From Aquificaceae bacterium (lineage in GTDB: Bacteria > Aquificota > Aquificia > Aquificales > Aquificaceae): DNA of 64,000 nucleotides. The notes beneath the pieces are model-generated. The model was not told where the DNA came from. It ran no database searches and saw only the letters and a list, made by a program, of their open reading frames with translations. Position 1 is the first letter of the stretch; every line of letters begins with the position of its first letter. The translations under genes and the position numbers were made by a program. Shown in pieces: positions 34,638-43,250 of the stretch. The DNA lies in the NCBI GenBank assembly GCA_037481935.1, contig JBBFKQ010000009.1, positions 1-64,000 on the forward strand, in the 5' to 3' direction.

Positions 34638-35117
34638 ATGAGGGAAATAAGCAGGGACGCAAAGGAGCTTTTAGAGAAGGCTCTTCAGGAGCATATGGCC
34701 GGGAATATACAGCAGGCAATCGAGTTATATCAGCAGTCCATAGATATTCAGCCTACTGCAGAAGCATACACCTACATGGGCTGGGCCTACAGCATGCTTG
34801 GAGAACTTGAGACTGCCATAGACCTGTGCCTGAAGGCTATAGAGATAGACCCGGAGTTTGGAAATCCATACAACGACATAGGTTCATACCTTATGGCTAT
34901 GGGAAGGCTGGATGAGGCAATCCCGTGGCTCAGAAGAGCCATAATCGCACCAAGGTATGAGCCAAGGCAGTATCCCCATATGAACCTTGCAAGGATTTAT
35001 CTGATGAAGGGACAGTTTAAGGATGCCCTGCTGGAGGCGGAAAACGCAGTAAGGGTAGCACCAGACTACAGACCAGCCCATGTGCTCAGACACCAGATAC
35101 TGGCTATGTTAAACTGA
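34638..35117 (+). CDS. tetratricopeptide repeat protein
   Basis: This 159-residue helical protein contains about four TPR units, for example AEAYTYMGWAYSMLGELETAIDLC and GNPYNDIGSYLMAMGRLDEAI. The middle half thus forms a peptide-binding scaffold. There is no signal peptide or enzymatic domain. It probably mediates protein-protein contact, with partner unknown. It has its own promoter and precedes smpB by 4 bp. Confidence 0.85.
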   Translation: MREISRDAKELLEKALQEHMAGNIQQAIELYQQSIDIQPTAEAYTYMGWAYSMLGELETAIDLCLKAIEIDPEFGNPYNDIGSYLMAMGRLDEAIPWLRRAIIAPRYEPRQYPHMNLARIYLMKGQFKDALLEAENAVRVAPDYRPAHVLRHQILAMLN

Positions 35118-35121
35118 TAGT

Positions 35122-35598
35122 ATGGCAAAGCAAAGGGGAGAGCTTACAGTGGCCTATAATAAGGAGGCAAAGGCAGAGTATGAAATACTGGAAACCTACG
35201 AAGCCGGCATAGTTCTTGAAGGTCCTGAGGTAAAGGCTCTGAGAAACAGGCAGACTGTATCCTTTAAAGACAGTTTTGTGAGGATTCAGGATGGAGAAGC
35301 CTGGCTCTACAACCTTTACATAGCCCCTTATCGCTACGCTACCATAAAGCCCCCTGACCCACTGAGAAACAGAAAACTCCTGCTTCACAAAAGGGAAATA
35401 CTCAGGCTTATGGGAAAGGTAAAGGAAAAGGGCTATACTCTTATACCGCTCAGGATTTACTTCAAGAATGGGAAGGCAAAGGTGGAGATAGCCCTCGCCA
35501 GAGGTAAAAAGTCTTACGACAGGAGAGAGGAACTCCGACAGAGAGACCTTGAGAGACAGCTAAGAAGGGAGTTGAAGGAAGGAAAGATAAAGCTATAA
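35122..35598 (+). CDS. smpB: SsrA (tmRNA)-binding protein
   Basis: This 158-residue protein escorts tmRNA to stalled ribosomes. Motifs NKEAKAEYEILETYEAGIVL, GPEVKALR and the C-terminal basic tail KKSYDRREELRQRDLERQL are all diagnostic. Length is normal (~155). It starts 4 bp after the TPR stop. The tRNA-Ser promoter lies in its 3' end. No tmRNA gene was noticed in the window. Confidence 0.95.
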   Translation: MAKQRGELTVAYNKEAKAEYEILETYEAGIVLEGPEVKALRNRQTVSFKDSFVRIQDGEAWLYNLYIAPYRYATIKPPDPLRNRKLLLHKREILRLMGKVKEKGYTLIPLRIYFKNGKAKVEIALARGKKSYDRREELRQRDLERQLRRELKEGKIKL

Positions 35599-35599
35599 T
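35572..35599 (+). promoter_or_regulatory. promoter of tRNA-Ser
   Basis: TTGAAG (35572-35577) and TATAAT (35594-35599) are separated by 16 bp. The -10 box overlaps the smpB stop codon and lies 13 bp before the mature tRNA 5' end. Confidence 0.6.
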
Positions 35600-35612
35600 A
35601 TTTATCCCTTCA

Positions 35613-35703
35613 GGAGGGGTGGCCGAGTGGACGAAGGCGGGTGATTTGAAATCACCAGTGGGTTCACAGCCCACCGGGGGTTCGAATCCCTCCCCCTCCG
35701 CCA
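35613..35703 (+). tRNA. tRNA-Ser (anticodon UGA)
   Basis: The acceptor stem GGAGGGG (35613-35619) pairs with CCCCTCC (35693-35699), followed by discriminator G and an encoded CCA (35701-35703). The anticodon stem-loop GGTGA-TTTGAAA-TCACC gives TGA. A long variable arm (AGTGGGTTCACAGCCCACC) marks class II, and the T loop is GTTCGAAT. The last 40 bp overlap the end of the convergent ispA-like frame. Confidence 0.97.
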
Positions 35704-36482
35704 AGAACAAGCTCTAAGAGTTTCAGAAACTCTCCAGTCTCCACGCCCACATGCTCAGCCACACGTATGCACTGCTCTCCCAGAAGCTCTATCCTTTCCC
35801 ACAGAGCTTCCCCGTGCAGGTAGTAAAAACCGTCCTTATCCTTCCAGTCATCCACCATCTGAAAGAGCAATCCCACCTTTAGCCCCAGCTCATGGAGTTT
35901 CTGGAGAAGGTCTGACCTTTTTGCCACTACACCACCAGCCTTGAAAGAGAAAGAAAAGAGTCTTGCAGTTTTTTTGAGGCTTATCTCTTCCTGAGAGGAA
36001 AGTTTTCTTATATCCATCACCTGCCCGCCCACCATACCTTCAAAGCCCGAATCCTTTGCAAGCTCTCTGACCAGGAGCAAAAGCTCACCTTCCCCAAGGC
36101 TGTAGAAATTTTCCTTTCTGGATAACACCTCAAAGGCAAGGGTAAGAAGGGCATCTCCTGCCAGAATGGCAAGGTCCTCACCGAAAACCACATGACAGGT
36201 AGGTTTACCCCTTCTTACGCTGTCGTTGTCAAGAGCGGGAAGGTCGTCGTGGATAAGGGAGTAGTTGTGAACCATCTCTACAGCACAGCCCACGGTAATG
36301 GCATCTTCTATGTTTCCTCCGAGTGCGTCGCAGACTGCACACAGGAAGAGGGGTCTTATGCGTTTCCCTTCCTGAAAGAGGTAATAGGACATGGCTTCGT
36401 AAAAAATCAGAGGTTCAAAGGGTCTGAGAAGCTCTCTGAGTCTGCTTTCTATGTTTGCTTTCCAAAGAGCAAGGCTTTTCAT
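35664..36482 (-). CDS. ispA: polyprenyl (farnesyl/geranylgeranyl) diphosphate synthase
   Basis: This 272-residue trans-prenyltransferase builds C15-C20 isoprenyl diphosphates. The first Asp-rich motif is LIHDDLPALDND; the second is FQMVDDWKD, and GKRIRPLF binds diphosphate. The bacterial FPPS/GGPPS type (DDLPxxDND) is clear. After KLLELVLG the frame continues into the antisense of tRNA-Ser, adding about ten residues (GGGGIRTPGGL) unlike the family, so the protein tail overlaps a tRNA gene. It is slightly short against the usual ~295 residues. Confidence 0.9.
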   Translation of the reverse strand: MKSLALWKANIESRLRELLRPFEPLIFYEAMSYYLFQEGKRIRPLFLCAVCDALGGNIEDAITVGCAVEMVHNYSLIHDDLPALDNDSVRRGKPTCHVVFGEDLAILAGDALLTLAFEVLSRKENFYSLGEGELLLLVRELAKDSGFEGMVGGQVMDIRKLSSQEEISLKKTARLFSFSFKAGGVVAKRSDLLQKLHELGLKVGLLFQMVDDWKDKDGFYYLHGEALWERIELLGEQCIRVAEHVGVETGEFLKLLELVLGGGGGIRTPGGL

Positions 36483-36523
36483 CTCAAGCTTTACGGAATA
36501 AAATTATAAGAGGTGAATAAGCA

Positions 36524-36868
36524 ATGGAGTGGATAAAAAGCACCGTAAAGAAGATAACTCTTGAACTTATTTACAACATAGTGGATGAAAGAACTTCTGC
36601 AATACTGGAGAAGCAGGAAAAGGACAAGCAGGAGCTTCTTGGCCACATTTTCCGCCTTGAGGAGAAGCAGGAAAAGGACAAGCAGGAGCTTTTCACTCTG
36701 ATAATAAGCGTAAGGGACGAGTTGCTTTCGCAAATCCACAGGATTGAGGAGAAGGAAGAAAGACACTACGAGGAGCTAAAGGCAGAAATAAGACACCTGA
36801 ACCAGAGGTTTGACACACTTATGAATATGCTGGTGAATTTACTGATTGACAGGAGTAGAGAAAAATAG
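36524..36868 (+). CDS. coiled-coil protein with internal 18-residue repeat, unknown function
   Basis: This 114-residue protein is almost wholly helical and charged. After an amphipathic N-terminus (MEWIKSTVKKITLELIYNIV) it contains two copies of EKQEKDKQEL spaced by 18 residues. A third coiled segment RIEEKEERHYEEL follows, then a hydrophobic C-terminal helix (RFDTLMNMLVNLLI). A GAGGTG ribosome site precedes the ATG. No family is recognised. The heptad pattern suggests an oligomeric or adaptor protein. Confidence 0.6.
   Translation: MEWIKSTVKKITLELIYNIVDERTSAILEKQEKDKQELLGHIFRLEEKQEKDKQELFTLIISVRDELLSQIHRIEEKEERHYEELKAEIRHLNQRFDTLMNMLVNLLIDRSREK
36607..36691 (+). repeat. 31-bp perfect direct repeat, 54-bp period
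   Basis: A 31-base stretch beginning GGAGAAGCAGGAAAAGG occurs at 36607-36637 and again at 36661-36691 with no mismatch. The 54-bp spacing keeps frame and duplicates 18 residues of the coiled-coil protein. Confidence 0.9.
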
Positions 36869-36952
36869 TTGCTCTCGTAATAATCCCTTCTCAGTGTGTT
36901 TCCCTTCTTAAGGTTATGTGAGTGCAAACCTGCCTCTCCCTATCTGCAGGCT

Positions 36953-37690
36953 TCAGAATATAAGGGCAGTCAGAAAATAGTCAGATACAAGTATCAGCAT
37001 AGAAGAGGTTACCACACTGTTTGTGGTTGCCCTTCCAACACCTTCTGTGCCACCCTTTGTGTAGTAGCCAAAGTAGCAACTGACTGCAGAGATGATAAAA
37101 CCAAAAAAGACCGCCTTGTAGAGACCGCCTATAAAGTCATAGAGCTCTGCCAGGTCCTTCATCTTCTCCCAGAAGAGATACTCGTTCACTCCAAAGAGCT
37201 TTACCGCCACAAACCACCCCCCGAATATACCCGAAAGGTCCGCAATTACCACCAGCATGGGAACTCCCACAATGCCGGCAAAGAGCCTCGGGGAGATAAG
37301 ATAGCTCCTTGGGTTTATACCCATCACCTCAAGGGCGTCTATCTGTTCGGTAATTCTCATGGTGCCTATGTTGGCGGTCATTGCAGAACCCACCCTTGCC
37401 ACCACCATCAGAGAGGCGAGCACAGGTCCCAGCTCTCTTCCCATGGATATGGCAACCACCGCACCTATTAGGAACTCTGCGTTAAAGCGATGAAAGGTGC
37501 TGTAGGTCTGAAGGGCTATGACGCCGCCAGAGAAGAGAGAAGTTATAACAACTACTGGCACAGTCTCAGAGGCAAGGTAAGCAAGCTGTTTTATGAAGTG
37601 TCTAAGCCTTGGAGGTTTTCTGAAGATAAAGTACAGCCCCCAGAGGGTAAGAAGCGTAGCCCTTCCCACCTCTTCAAAAACTTTTGACAT
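36953..37690 (-). CDS. mlaE: MlaE-type ABC transporter permease (lipid transport)
   Basis: This 245-residue membrane protein has 5-6 hydrophobic segments and the MlaE hallmarks: FSGGVIALQTY, ISMGRELGPVLASLMVVARVGSA, and the TEQIDALEVMGINPRSYLISPR loop. It would form the inner-membrane channel of a phospholipid-trafficking ABC system. The ATG at 37690 lies within the end of aroC. No MlaF, MlaD or other partner gene is adjacent here. Confidence 0.92.
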   Translation of the reverse strand: MSKVFEEVGRATLLTLWGLYFIFRKPPRLRHFIKQLAYLASETVPVVVITSLFSGGVIALQTYSTFHRFNAEFLIGAVVAISMGRELGPVLASLMVVARVGSAMTANIGTMRITEQIDALEVMGINPRSYLISPRLFAGIVGVPMLVVIADLSGIFGGWFVAVKLFGVNEYLFWEKMKDLAELYDFIGGLYKAVFFGFIISAVSCYFGYYTKGGTEGVGRATTNSVVTSSMLILVSDYFLTALIF

Positions 37691-38837
37691 GCTGGAGATA
37701 CCTCTCAAACCTCTCCTTCAGCTCTTCCATGAAGTCACCACCCAGTTTTTCAAGGAGAGCATCCGCCAGCACTATGGCAAGCATGGCTTCTCCCACCACG
37801 GAGGCGGCAGGAACTGCCACCACGTCGCTTCTTTCCTTTCCAGCCTTTACCCCCTCCTTTGTCCCTATGTCCACGCTCCTGAGAGGTTTTGTGAGGGTTG
37901 GTATGGGCTTCATGGCACAGCGAACCACAAGGGGCATGCCGTTCGTTATTCCCCCTTCTGTCCCGCCGAGGTTGTTGGTATACCGGAAGTATCCTCTGTC
38001 CTCTGACCAACCAATCTCATCGTGAACCTCAGAGCCAAACCTCTCCGCCAGCTCAAAACCACCACCTATTTCCACACCCTTTATAGCCTGTATGCTCATC
38101 ATAGCCTGTGCTATTCTGCCGTCAAGCCTCTTGTCCCACTGTACGTGGCTTCCAAGGCCAGGTGGCACACCCACCGCAAAGACCTCAAAGATGCCTCCGA
38201 GGCTCTCCCCCCTTTCTCTTGCCTTATCAATCAACCTTCTGAAATCCTCATCCTTTGATGGGTCTGGAAAACGCACCTCAGAGCTCTCCGCAAGCTCATG
38301 CCTCTTCAGAAGCTCTTCTTCTTTAATCTCCGGCTTTAGCCCCCCTACGCACACCACATAGCTTCCTATCTTTATGCCAAATTCCTCAAGAAACCTCTTG
38401 CATACCGCTCCCACCGCAACCCTTGCTGCAGTTTCCCTTGCGGAGGCTCTTTCCAGTATGTTTCTGAGGTCCCTCTGGTTGTATTTTATACCCCCCACAA
38501 GGTCTGCATGCCCCGGTCTGGGTCTGGTGAAAGGAACCACGCTCTCCGGAGGCTCACCCTCGTATGCCATCTTTTCAGACCAGTTTTCCCAGTCCCTGTT
38601 CCATATGACCATAGATATTGGGCTTCCCAGAGTTTTGCCAAAGCGCAGACCTGAAAGAAACTCAACTCTGTCGCTTTCTATCTTCATCCTCCCACCCCTG
38701 CCATAGCCTCTCTGCCTTCTCTGAAGCTCTCTGTTTATGTATTCAGAAGAAAGGGAAAGATTGGCAGGGATGCCCTCAAGAATGCAGACTAACCCCCTAC
38801 CGTGTGATTCACCTGCAGTCAGAAATCTAATGGGCAT
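37674..38837 (-). CDS. aroC: chorismate synthase
   Basis: This 387-residue FMN-dependent enzyme makes chorismate from EPSP. The N-terminal RFLTAGESHGRGL is signature 1. RPRPGHADLVGGIKY and ERASARETAARVAVGAV are the second core region, and the GGTEGGITNGMPLVVR and VDIGTKEGV segments follow. Length is normal. Its ATG overlaps the rpmB stop as TGATG, and its 3' end overlaps mlaE by 17 bp. Confidence 0.97.
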   Translation of the reverse strand: MPIRFLTAGESHGRGLVCILEGIPANLSLSSEYINRELQRRQRGYGRGGRMKIESDRVEFLSGLRFGKTLGSPISMVIWNRDWENWSEKMAYEGEPPESVVPFTRPRPGHADLVGGIKYNQRDLRNILERASARETAARVAVGAVCKRFLEEFGIKIGSYVVCVGGLKPEIKEEELLKRHELAESSEVRFPDPSKDEDFRRLIDKARERGESLGGIFEVFAVGVPPGLGSHVQWDKRLDGRIAQAMMSIQAIKGVEIGGGFELAERFGSEVHDEIGWSEDRGYFRYTNNLGGTEGGITNGMPLVVRCAMKPIPTLTKPLRSVDIGTKEGVKAGKERSDVVAVPAASVVGEAMLAIVLADALLEKLGGDFMEELKERFERYLQHVKSF

Positions 38838-39040
38838 CAGCCTCTGACGACAACTGCTTTGACGACCTTACCTGCCTTAAGGCACTTGGCGCATACGTAG
38901 ACTCTCTTCACAGAGCCATCCGGGAGCACCACTCTTACCCTCTGAAGGTTTGGCTTGAAGGTTCTTGAGTTCTGCTCCGCAGAGAAGGTCACACTCTTAC
39001 CAAACTTTGTGGTTTTTCCGCAAACATAACAGCTTGCCAT
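38837..39040 (-). CDS. rpmB: 50S ribosomal protein L28
   Basis: This 67-residue ribosomal protein has ASCYVCGKTTKFGKSVTFS at the N-terminus and RVYVCAKCLKAGKV at the C-terminus, so both CxxC pairs of the zinc-binding form are kept. The ATG at 39040 follows AGGAGG. TATAAT on the minus strand (39071-39066) lies about 25 bp upstream. Overlap with aroC suggests a single transcript. Confidence 0.95.
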   Translation of the reverse strand: MASCYVCGKTTKFGKSVTFSAEQNSRTFKPNLQRVRVVLPDGSVKRVYVCAKCLKAGKVVKAVVVRG

Positions 39041-39073
39041 AGTAAACCTCCTTTGAAAGGACAATATTATAAA

Positions 39074-40330
39074 CTAAGTGCCAAATTCCCAGGAGGACAG
39101 GTATCTGACCTGCTCCTCTGTCAGCCTGTCTATCTCAACGCCCATACTCCTGAGCTTGAGCTCTGCCACCTTTCTATCTATTTCTTCGGGGACTCTGTAA
39201 ACGTCTCTGTTAAGGTTCTGGTGGTTTTTAAGGATATACTCCGCAGAAAGTGCCTGATTGGCAAAGCTCATGTCCATGACCGACGCCGGATGTCCCTCTG
39301 CACTGGCAAGGTTTACAAGCCTGCCCTGGGCAAGAAGGTATACCCTTCTACCGTCCTTGAGAGTGTATTCTTCCACAAAGGGTCTTATTTCCCTCTTGCC
39401 CATGCTCAGCTCCTCCAGAGCCTGTATGTCTATTTCCACGTTAAAGTGTCCGGCGTTGGAAACTATGGCTCCGTCCTTCATCTTTTCAAAGTGTTCTTCT
39501 CTTATTACAGAGGTGTTGCCCGTCACAGTTACAAAAAAGTCTCCCAGCCTGCAGGCTTCAGACATGGGCATCACCAGAAAGCCATCCATCTTTGCCTCAA
39601 GGGCTTTTATGGGGTCCACCTCGCAGACTATGACCGTTGCACCCATGCCCCTCGCCCTCTGGGCTACCCCCTTCCCACACCAGCCGTAGCCTGCCACCAC
39701 AAAGTAAGAACCTGCGATCAGCCTGTTGGTTGCCCTCATTATGGCGTCTATGGTGGACTGTCCTGTACCATAGCGGTTGTCAAACATGTGCTTTGTGTAG
39801 GCATCGTTTACCGCTATTATGGGAAACTCAAGCACTCCCTGCTGAGCCATGGCTCTTAGCCTTATTACACCAGTTGTAGTCTCCTCCATGCCTCCGTAGA
39901 CCTTCTTTGAAAGCTCTGGAAACTCTCTGTGAAGGGTGGATATAAGGTCTGCACCGTCATCTATAACTATGTGAGGCTCTCTACTTATAACCTCCCGAAG
40001 GTGCATGTAATAGGTTTCTGTGTCTTCCCCCTTTATGGCAAAGACGGGGATGTCAAAAAATTTCACGAGAGCTGCGGCCACATCATCCTGGGTGGAAAGT
40101 GGGTTTGAGGCAGTCAGATATACTTCCGCTCCACCTTCCCTGAGGGTTATGAGGAGGTTGGCGGTCTCTGTGGTCACATGAAGGCAGGCAGATATGCGGA
40201 CACCCCTAAAGGGCTTTTCCTCTGAAAAGCTCTCCCTTATGCTCCTGAGAACGGGCATATCTTTCTCCGCCCATTCAATCCTGTTTTTCCCGAGCTCAGC
40301 AAGGCTCAGGTCCTTCACATGGTAGTCCAT
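39074..40330 (-). CDS. ahcY: adenosylhomocysteinase
   Basis: This 418-residue NAD-dependent enzyme hydrolyses S-adenosylhomocysteine to adenosine and homocysteine. The [43 protein letters not shown] and NAD-binding [15 protein letters not shown] motifs are all present, with [12 protein letters not shown] near the end. It is the shorter prokaryotic form without the ~40-residue insert. It follows the PPM phosphatase gene by 1 bp on the same strand. Confidence 0.96.
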   Translation of the reverse strand: MDYHVKDLSLAELGKNRIEWAEKDMPVLRSIRESFSEEKPFRGVRISACLHVTTETANLLITLREGGAEVYLTASNPLSTQDDVAAALVKFFDIPVFAIKGEDTETYYMHLREVISREPHIVIDDGADLISTLHREFPELSKKVYGGMEETTTGVIRLRAMAQQGVLEFPIIAVNDAYTKHMFDNRYGTGQSTIDAIMRATNRLIAGSYFVVAGYGWCGKGVAQRARGMGATVIVCEVDPIKALEAKMDGFLVMPMSEACRLGDFFVTVTGNTSVIREEHFEKMKDGAIVSNAGHFNVEIDIQALEELSMGKREIRPFVEEYTLKDGRRVYLLAQGRLVNLASAEGHPASVMDMSFANQALSAEYILKNHQNLNRDVYRVPEEIDRKVAELKLRSMGVEIDRLTEEQVRYLSSWEFGT

Positions 40331-40331
40331 T

Positions 40332-41057
40332 TTATACCTCCACTCGTATGTTTATAAAGCTCATGTTGTCATCGCCACCCTTCTGCAGAAGCGCTTCTAC
40401 CATGTTGTCTGGTGGCAACAGGAGCTCTTCTTCTTCCAGAGGCTCCCAGACACCATCTGAGCATATGAGATAGTGTCTGTAATCATACACCTCCTTCGTA
40501 AAAACCTCAAAATCTTTAAAGTCTGGGCTTCCTATTATAGCAGATGTGAGAAAGTTCCTTCTGGGGTCGTGCTTTGCTCTCCGAGGGTCAAGGAAGCCAG
40601 CTTTGACGAGCTCCTCTGCCTCTGTATGGTCCTGTGTGAGCCTGATGACTCTGTCCACCTCAATACCGTAAACTCTGCAGTCCCCCACGTTGAAGACAAG
40701 AGCCTTCTCTTCAAGAATTATTAGCCCGGCCACTGCAGCGCCGAGTCCATAGTAGATAGGGCTCCCCCTTGCAAAGTCTTCAAGCCTGTCCCTCGCAGTT
40801 CTCAGGGTGTCAAAAAGCTCGCCCCTGCTCTGCGGTTTCCTTTCCGCAAGCCTTTCAAGAAGCATTTTACTTGCCAACTCCCCACCTCTGTGTCCACCAA
40901 GTCCGTCAGCCACGGCAAAGAGTCCACCACCAAAAAAAGAAATGCATTCAACCTCTTCCATAAGCTCTTCCTGAAGGACAAGCCCATCAATGAGCAGGGC
41001 ATCTTCGTTTTTGGACCTGTATCCCCTGTGTGTAAAATAGCAGACCTTTAGCCTCAT
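40332..41057 (-). CDS. PPM/PP2C-type serine/threonine protein phosphatase
   Basis: This 241-residue cytosolic phosphatase has the metal-binding motifs: [14 protein letters not shown] (motif 1), [16 protein letters not shown] (motif 2), NVGDCRVY (motif 8) and [13 protein letters not shown] (motif 11). It contains only the catalytic domain. Its start overlaps the KaiC-like ATPase gene as ATGA, so the two are co-translated. The partner kinase or substrate is unknown; the ATPase next door is an obvious candidate. Confidence 0.92.
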   Translation of the reverse strand: MRLKVCYFTHRGYRSKNEDALLIDGLVLQEELMEEVECISFFGGGLFAVADGLGGHRGGELASKMLLERLAERKPQSRGELFDTLRTARDRLEDFARGSPIYYGLGAAVAGLIILEEKALVFNVGDCRVYGIEVDRVIRLTQDHTEAEELVKAGFLDPRRAKHDPRRNFLTSAIIGSPDFKDFEVFTKEVYDYRHYLICSDGVWEPLEEEELLLPPDNMVEALLQKGGDDNMSFINIRVEV

Positions 41058-41911
41058 CCACTGAGTGGGGGTCCAATTTTGACAAGCCCCAGCTCAGTTA
41101 TCTCCATAAAGTGGGTTCTGGTATCGTGTCCACACAGCCTGCATCCATCTATGCGGAAGAACCTGACTATCTCTCCTATAGGCTTTCTGTAAAGTTTTGA
41201 CTGTGCCTGCGAGAGGACTATGTCCTTGGAAAGCACCATGGAGCAATCCACTATGTGGCTTATGGCGTAGCCCCCAGCTGCCTCAGCGGTAAGCTCCTCA
41301 TGCCCGCTCCTTTTCTGAGAAATAAAGAGGGCAGTCTGATACCACTTTTTCATAAAGTTAAATAGCTGACGCACCACAACCCTTGCCTGCATCTCTCTGG
41401 CTTCATAAAGTCCTGTCACAGAATCTATAACCGTATGCTTTACCCTGTAAGTTTTTATCACATGGGCAAGTGTGGCAAGAAGGTCGGGAATGTTTTCTCT
41501 GAGCCTGCTGTGACTTGCTGCATCTATGAGGATTATGCGGTCTTCTACCCGCTCAAAATCAATACCCATGGCTTTTGCCCTTTCATTTATACCAGCGATG
41601 GTGAAATGCGCTGGTGCCTCCACAGTTATGAAGGCTACCGGCTCTCCTCTGCTTGCCTGCATTACCGTATACTGTTCTGCCATCAGGCTCTTTCCCGTAT
41701 CGGAGACTCCTGTTATGTTGGTGACCGAGTAGGCAGGTATGCCCCCAAGGGGCTTCTTCACAGGCTTTCCATCATGAAGTTCTGAGGTGAAGAAAAGCTC
41801 ATCAAGCCCCTCAACGCCCGTGGGCACTCCATAGAGCTTGGGAGCTTTCTTTACAGCCTCACCTGCAACCCAGATGCTTTCTTCCACCACCTCTGGCTTT
41901 CTTTCTTCCAT
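41054..41911 (-). CDS. RecA-superfamily KaiC-like ATPase
   Basis: This 285-residue protein has a single KaiC-like ATPase domain. YGVPTGVEGLDELFF is followed by Walker A GVSDTGKSL, the AFITVEAPAH region and the Walker B-like HTVIDSVTGLY. A small C-terminal element CRLCGHDTRTH may bind a metal. KaiC itself has two such domains. The ATG at 41911 is chosen because a TAAAAT box lies 8 nt before it; a longer in-frame extension crosses the promoter. Role unknown; probably signalling with the overlapping phosphatase gene. Confidence 0.8.
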   Translation of the reverse strand: MEERKPEVVEESIWVAGEAVKKAPKLYGVPTGVEGLDELFFTSELHDGKPVKKPLGGIPAYSVTNITGVSDTGKSLMAEQYTVMQASRGEPVAFITVEAPAHFTIAGINERAKAMGIDFERVEDRIILIDAASHSRLRENIPDLLATLAHVIKTYRVKHTVIDSVTGLYEAREMQARVVVRQLFNFMKKWYQTALFISQKRSGHEELTAEAAGGYAISHIVDCSMVLSKDIVLSQAQSKLYRKPIGEIVRFFRIDGCRLCGHDTRTHFMEITELGLVKIGPPLSG

Positions 41912-41916
41912 TGGAC

Positions 41917-41925
41917 TAAATTTTA
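41917..41925. promoter_or_regulatory. overlapping divergent -10 boxes (KaiC-like gene and miaB)
   Basis: TAAATTTTA supplies TAAAAT on the minus strand (41925-41920) and TAAATT on the plus strand (41917-41922). Each lies exactly 8 nt before its ATG. No ribosome site is present on either side. Confidence 0.55.
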
Positions 41926-41930
41926 ACACC

Positions 41931-43241
41931 ATGAAATACTTTATAAAAACCTTTGGATGCCAGATGAACTTCAACGACTCGGAAAGGCTCAGAGGTATCC
42001 TGCAGACTATGGGCTACGAGCCGGCCCTGAGCTGGGAAGATGCGGACATAATCCTTATAAACACGTGCACCATAAGGGAAAAGCCAGACCAGAAGGTCTA
42101 CTCTCACCTCGGAGAATACAGGAAGATAAAGGAGAAAAACCCAAAAGCTCTTATAGGCGTGTGCGGATGCCTTGCCCAGAGGATGGGGGAGGAGCTAGTG
42201 CAGAAGGCTCCTGTGGTGGACTTGATGTTCTCCAGCTTCAACATGCATCAGCTACCAGAGCTCATCCAGCAGGCACAGGCTGGATACAGAGCCATAGCTA
42301 TTCTGGAAAATCCCCCAGAGGACGAGGACAGGCTCTGGGAATATGATACAGTCAGAGATAACCAGTTCTGTGCATATGTGACTGTGATGAAGGGGTGCGA
42401 TAAGAACTGCACCTACTGCGTTGTGCCAAAGACAAGAGGAAGACAGAGGTCAAGGAGTCTGGATAGCATTCTTTTAGAAGTCAGCTCCTTGGTGAAAGAT
42501 GGAGTGAAAGAAATTCACCTTCTTGGTCAGAACGTGACCGCCTGGGGTCAAGACCTTGGAGTTCCCTTTGAGGAGCTCCTCTACAGGGTGGCAGAGGTGC
42601 CGGGCGTTGAAAGAATAAGGTTTACCACTGGACATCCAAAAGACCTGAAAGAAAACATAGCAAGAGCCATGGGAGAAATCCCACAGGTGTGCGAGCACAT
42701 ACACCTGCCTGTGCAGGCGGGCTCCACAAGGATTCTCAAGCTCATGGACAGAGGCTACACGAAGGAAGAATACCTTGAAAAAATTGACATGCTCAAGCAT
42801 TATGTAAAGGGTATAACCTTTTCCACCGATATCATAGTGGGATTTCCCACAGAAACTGAAGAGGACTTTGAAGAGACCCTTGATGTGCTGGAAAAGGTAA
42901 GGTTTGAACAGGTTTTCTCCTTCAAATACTCTCCAAGGCCTGACACTCCAGCATACTCCATGAAAGGACAGGTATCCGATGAGATAAAAACTCAGAGGAT
43001 GTCAAGGCTTCTGGAGCTTCAGAAAAGGATACTTTCTGATATTGCAAAATCCTATGAGGGGACAGAGCAGGAAGTGCTTATTGAAGGCTACGAGGATGGC
43101 AGACTAACAGGGAGAACAAGAACCAACAGGTGGGCTACTCTACCGGGTTCTGAGGAGATTCTCGGAAAGACCGTAAAGGTCAGAGTCATAAGTTCAAGGC
43201 CCTTCAGCATGGAATGTGAGCCTGTGGAGGTAATAGGATAG
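41931..43241 (+). CDS. miaB: tRNA-2-methylthio-N6-dimethylallyladenosine synthase
   Basis: This 436-residue radical SAM methylthiotransferase acts on tRNA A37. The UPF0004 domain holds three Cys (TFGCQM, NTCTIRE, VCGCLAQR) for the auxiliary cluster. The radical SAM motif is CDKNCTYC, and a TRAM domain (TEQEVLIEGY…GRTRTNRWATLPG) ends the protein. The start at 41931 gives MKYFIKTFGCQMN, the normal MiaB N-terminus; an earlier in-frame start would cross the divergent promoter. Confidence 0.95.
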   Translation: MKYFIKTFGCQMNFNDSERLRGILQTMGYEPALSWEDADIILINTCTIREKPDQKVYSHLGEYRKIKEKNPKALIGVCGCLAQRMGEELVQKAPVVDLMFSSFNMHQLPELIQQAQAGYRAIAILENPPEDEDRLWEYDTVRDNQFCAYVTVMKGCDKNCTYCVVPKTRGRQRSRSLDSILLEVSSLVKDGVKEIHLLGQNVTAWGQDLGVPFEELLYRVAEVPGVERIRFTTGHPKDLKENIARAMGEIPQVCEHIHLPVQAGSTRILKLMDRGYTKEEYLEKIDMLKHYVKGITFSTDIIVGFPTETEEDFEETLDVLEKVRFEQVFSFKYSPRPDTPAYSMKGQVSDEIKTQRMSRLLELQKRILSDIAKSYEGTEQEVLIEGYEDGRLTGRTRTNRWATLPGSEEILGKTVKVRVISSRPFSMECEPVEVIG

Positions 43242-43250
43242 GCACAAGGT

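Noticed and set aside
36607-36691. Direct repeats as a CRISPR fragment
   Set aside because: There are only two copies, in frame within a coding region. The spacing unit encodes coiled-coil and there are no cas genes.
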